From assembly GCA_030378125.1 (NCBI GenBank), contig JAUCGN010000041.1, positions 1 to 7,682 of the forward strand: a DNA stretch of 7,682 bases, written 5' to 3'. The notes beneath the pieces were generated by a model, which did not search any database, had not been told where the DNA came from, and was given only the letters and a program-made list of their open reading frames with translations. Both the position numbers and the translations under genes were made by a program. Source of the stretch: Thiotrichales bacterium HSG1 (lineage in GTDB: Bacteria > Pseudomonadota > Gammaproteobacteria > Beggiatoales > Beggiatoaceae). Within the stretch, counting starts at the first letter, position 1, and each line of letters opens with the position of its first letter. Below, piece after piece: positions 6,445 to 7,682 of the stretch.

Positions 6445-6990
6445 ATGGGAAGAAGTCGCTATAAAGTAGTCCAAGATAATGCACCACATTTTATGACTTG
6501 CACTGTACTTGAATGGTTACCTGTATTCACTCGCCCAGACACTGTAGAAATTATACTAGAAGCATTTAATTTTCGTCAACAAAATTATGATTTTCGCTTA
6601 TATGGCTACGTTGTTTTAGAAAACCATGTTCATTGCATTATCCAATCACCTGATCTACAAAAACAAATTCAACATTGGAAATCTTATACAGCACGGCAAA
6701 TTATTGATTATTTACACGCCAATAAGGTGCATAAGATATTAAAAAAGTTAGCTTATTATAAAAAAGCTCATAAAACCGATAGAGAATATCAGTTTTGGGA
6801 AGAAGGAACTCATCCGCAATGGTTACAAAATGAATCTATGCTATTGGAGAAGTTGGAGTATATTCATAATAACCCGGTGAAACGTGGTTATATTGATGAA
6901 CCATCACATTGGCGTTATTCAAGTGCTAGGAATTATGCTGGATTGGAGGGGATTATTCCTGTGTATACGGAATGGTGGTCTCGTGATTAA
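6445..6990 (+). CDS. rayT: REP-associated tyrosine transposase (RAYT, Y1/HUH family)
   Basis: 181 residues, close to the usual size of these single-domain Y1 transposases. The HUH motif is H61-V-H63 in GYVVLENHVHCII, and the catalytic tyrosine is Y139 in EKLEYIHNNPVKRGY. The C-terminal SHWRYSSARNY is typical of RAYTs. Such proteins cut and join single-stranded DNA at REP hairpins and are thought to spread REP/BIME elements; they are usually single-copy genes flanked by their own repeats, as here (units 3 and 4 upstream, unit 5 and a half unit downstream). I chose ATG 6445 because the protein then begins MGRSRYKV, a normal family start, with a purine-rich site upstream. The frame is open further, to a GTG at 6400, but only through REP sequence. 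All key residues are present, so it is probably active. Confidence 0.95.
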   Translation: MGRSRYKVVQDNAPHFMTCTVLEWLPVFTRPDTVEIILEAFNFRQQNYDFRLYGYVVLENHVHCIIQSPDLQKQIQHWKSYTARQIIDYLHANKVHKILKKLAYYKKAHKTDREYQFWEEGTHPQWLQNESMLLEKLEYIHNNPVKRGYIDEPSHWRYSSARNYAGLEGIIPVYTEWWSRD

Positions 6991-7014
6991 TTTCTGTATA
7001 CTGTAATATTTTCT

Positions 7015-7032
7015 CTCGTTCCCACATGCCAT
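7015..7032 (+). repeat. REP left-end stub
   Basis: CTCGTTCCCACATGCCAT is the left end of the element through the loop of H1. It stops there and is followed two bases on by a new left end (7035). It resembles the stub at 520-531 and looks like an aborted or partly deleted copy. Confidence 0.7.
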
Positions 7033-7034
7033 CT

Positions 7035-7174
7035 CTCGTTCCCACGTGCTACGTGGGAATGTAGAACACCGCGCTGCGGTGCGAATAAATGATTATGGTA
7101 TTATACTTAAAATAATACGCTCACGCTCCGTAGCACGGAGCTTAGGCGTTACCACATGGCATGTGGGAACGAGA
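7035..7174 (+). repeat. REP/BIME-like four-hairpin element, unit 5, with exchanged terminal hairpin cores
   Basis: About 140 bp. The order H1-H4 and the ends CTCGTTCCCAC/GTGGGAACGAG are kept, but the H2-H3 spacer is longer and AT-rich, with a small duplication (GCTCACGCTC) before H3. H1 has the core CACGT/ACGTG and H4 has CACAT/ATGTG. In every other complete unit of the window the opposite holds. Both arms of each stem changed together, so pairing is preserved. Confidence 0.85.
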
Positions 7175-7177
7175 AAA

Positions 7178-7230
7178 TACGCTCCGTAGCACGGAGATCA
7201 GGCGTTACCACGTGGCACGTGGGAACGAGA
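7178..7230 (+). repeat. Half REP element (H3-H4)
   Basis: Starts ATACGCTCCGTAGC and ends GTGGGAACGAGA. It carries only H3 and H4, in the same orientation as the complete units, directly behind unit 5. CGAGAAAA is then repeated (7226-7240), a small right-end stutter. The half unit ends 34 bases before the start codon of the exoprotein gene, so it is probably in that gene's leader or next to its promoter. Confidence 0.85.
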
Positions 7231-7253
7231 AAACGAGAAAACTGACCAAAAAA

Positions 7254-7258
7254 AGGAG
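7254..7258 (+). promoter_or_regulatory. Ribosome binding site of the TpsA-like gene
   Basis: AGGAG six bases before the ATG at 7265 is a strong Shine-Dalgarno and fixes the start. Confidence 0.85.
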
Positions 7259-7264
7259 TCTCAA

Positions 7265-7682
7265 ATGAAAAACTTATTCATCCTGTGTATTTTTCTTCAC
7301 CATGTTTCTCTCTACGCTGAAGTAATAACTGATGGCACACTTGGAACAGCAACAAATTTACCCGGCCCCAACTACCTTATTGATGAATCTCTCGGTAAGC
7401 AATACGATAATAATTTATTTCATAGTTTTCAAGATTTTAACTTAGATGCTGGTAGCTCTGCTATTTTTTCTGGACCAGAGAATATTCAAAATATTATTAG
7501 TCGGGTAACTGGTGGTAATCCGTCTAATATTAATGGTTTAATCGAATCAACAATTCCTAATGCTGATTTTTATTTTTTTAATCCAAATGGAATTATGTTT
7601 GGTCCAAATGCTAGTTTAAATATTTCAGGTTCTTTCCATGCCAGCACTGCCGATTATTTACGATTAGGCGAAAATGGCAAAT
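7265..7682 (+). CDS. Filamentous-haemagglutinin-type (TpsA) exoprotein, N-terminal part
   Basis: The first 139 residues of a gene that runs past the window end. Residues 1-18 form a signal peptide (MKNLFILCIFLHHVSLYA|EV). The rest is the two-partner-secretion domain: ITDGTLGTATNLPGPNYLID, a Q-D-F-N-L block at 56-60, GPENIQNIISRVTGG at about 70-84, then NPNGIMFGP (106-114) and LNISGSFHASTADYL. NPNGI(I/M)FG is a signature of this domain. Such exoproteins cross the outer membrane through a TpsB (Omp85-type) pore and usually form a long beta-helix that serves in adhesion or aggregation. The TpsB partner and the effector part are not in the window. This gene is separate from the RAYT, with 274 bases of REP sequence and spacer between them. 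Length, C-terminal type and intactness cannot be judged. Confidence 0.92.
   Translation, partial: MKNLFILCIFLHHVSLYAEVITDGTLGTATNLPGPNYLIDESLGKQYDNNLFHSFQDFNLDAGSSAIFSGPENIQNIISRVTGGNPSNINGLIESTIPNADFYFFNPNGIMFGPNASLNISGSFHASTADYLRLGENGK

Noticed and set aside
7095..7125. Promoter for the exoprotein gene in the AT-rich spacer of unit 5 (TTATAC, TAATAC)
   Set aside because: There are -10-like hexamers but no matching -35 at a proper distance, and AT-rich spacers produce such hexamers by chance.

Overview
The window looks like an accessory stretch of an AT-rich Gram-negative chromosome. Three things suggest a gammaproteobacterium of the filamentous sulfur bacteria (Beggiatoaceae/Thiotrichales type): a secreted multidomain giant, the start of a two-partner-secretion exoprotein, and several copies of a GC-rich palindromic element with ends CTCGTTCCCAC / GTGGGAACGAG next to a REP-associated transposase. 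The lineage is a recollection of where such repeats and proteins occur; the sequence does not prove it.

Layout. Positions 1-519 are AT-rich and hold only a reverse-strand gene remnant (169-360) with a HEPN-like RNxxxH motif. Positions 498-809 are a REP block: 9-bp stuttered ends, two nearly identical 122-bp four-hairpin units and a decayed fragment. Positions 842-6130 encode one 1762-residue exported protein. It has a signal peptide, I9-like propeptide, subtilisin-like (S8) domain with a degenerate active site, three Cys-pair repeats, an InlB-B-like repeat, a DUF4214-like region, two LamG domains, four more InlB-B-like repeats and an unrecognised C-terminal domain. Positions 6147-6428 are a second REP block (one decayed copy, two units), whose 3' tail is the leader and ribosome binding site of a Y1/HUH REP-associated transposase (RAYT, 6445-6990). 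Positions 7015-7230 are a third REP block (end stub, one rearranged unit, one half unit). Position 7265 to the window end is the 5' part of a TpsA-like filamentous-haemagglutinin-type exoprotein, which continues outside.

How the parts relate. The two large exported proteins are probably cell-surface or extracellular adhesion proteins. They are separate transcription units in the same direction, divided by REP blocks. The RAYT is the likely processor of the four-hairpin elements. It sits between two blocks, and its own Shine-Dalgarno is inside a duplicated element, so the element could move or regulate the transposase gene. The strongest oddities are the catalytic Asp-to-Gly change with a degraded His motif in the subtilase domain, the sharp change of strand composition inside the giant gene (G/T-rich 5' quarter, A/C-rich 3' part), the exchange of terminal hairpin cores in one REP unit, and repeated stuttering of REP ends.
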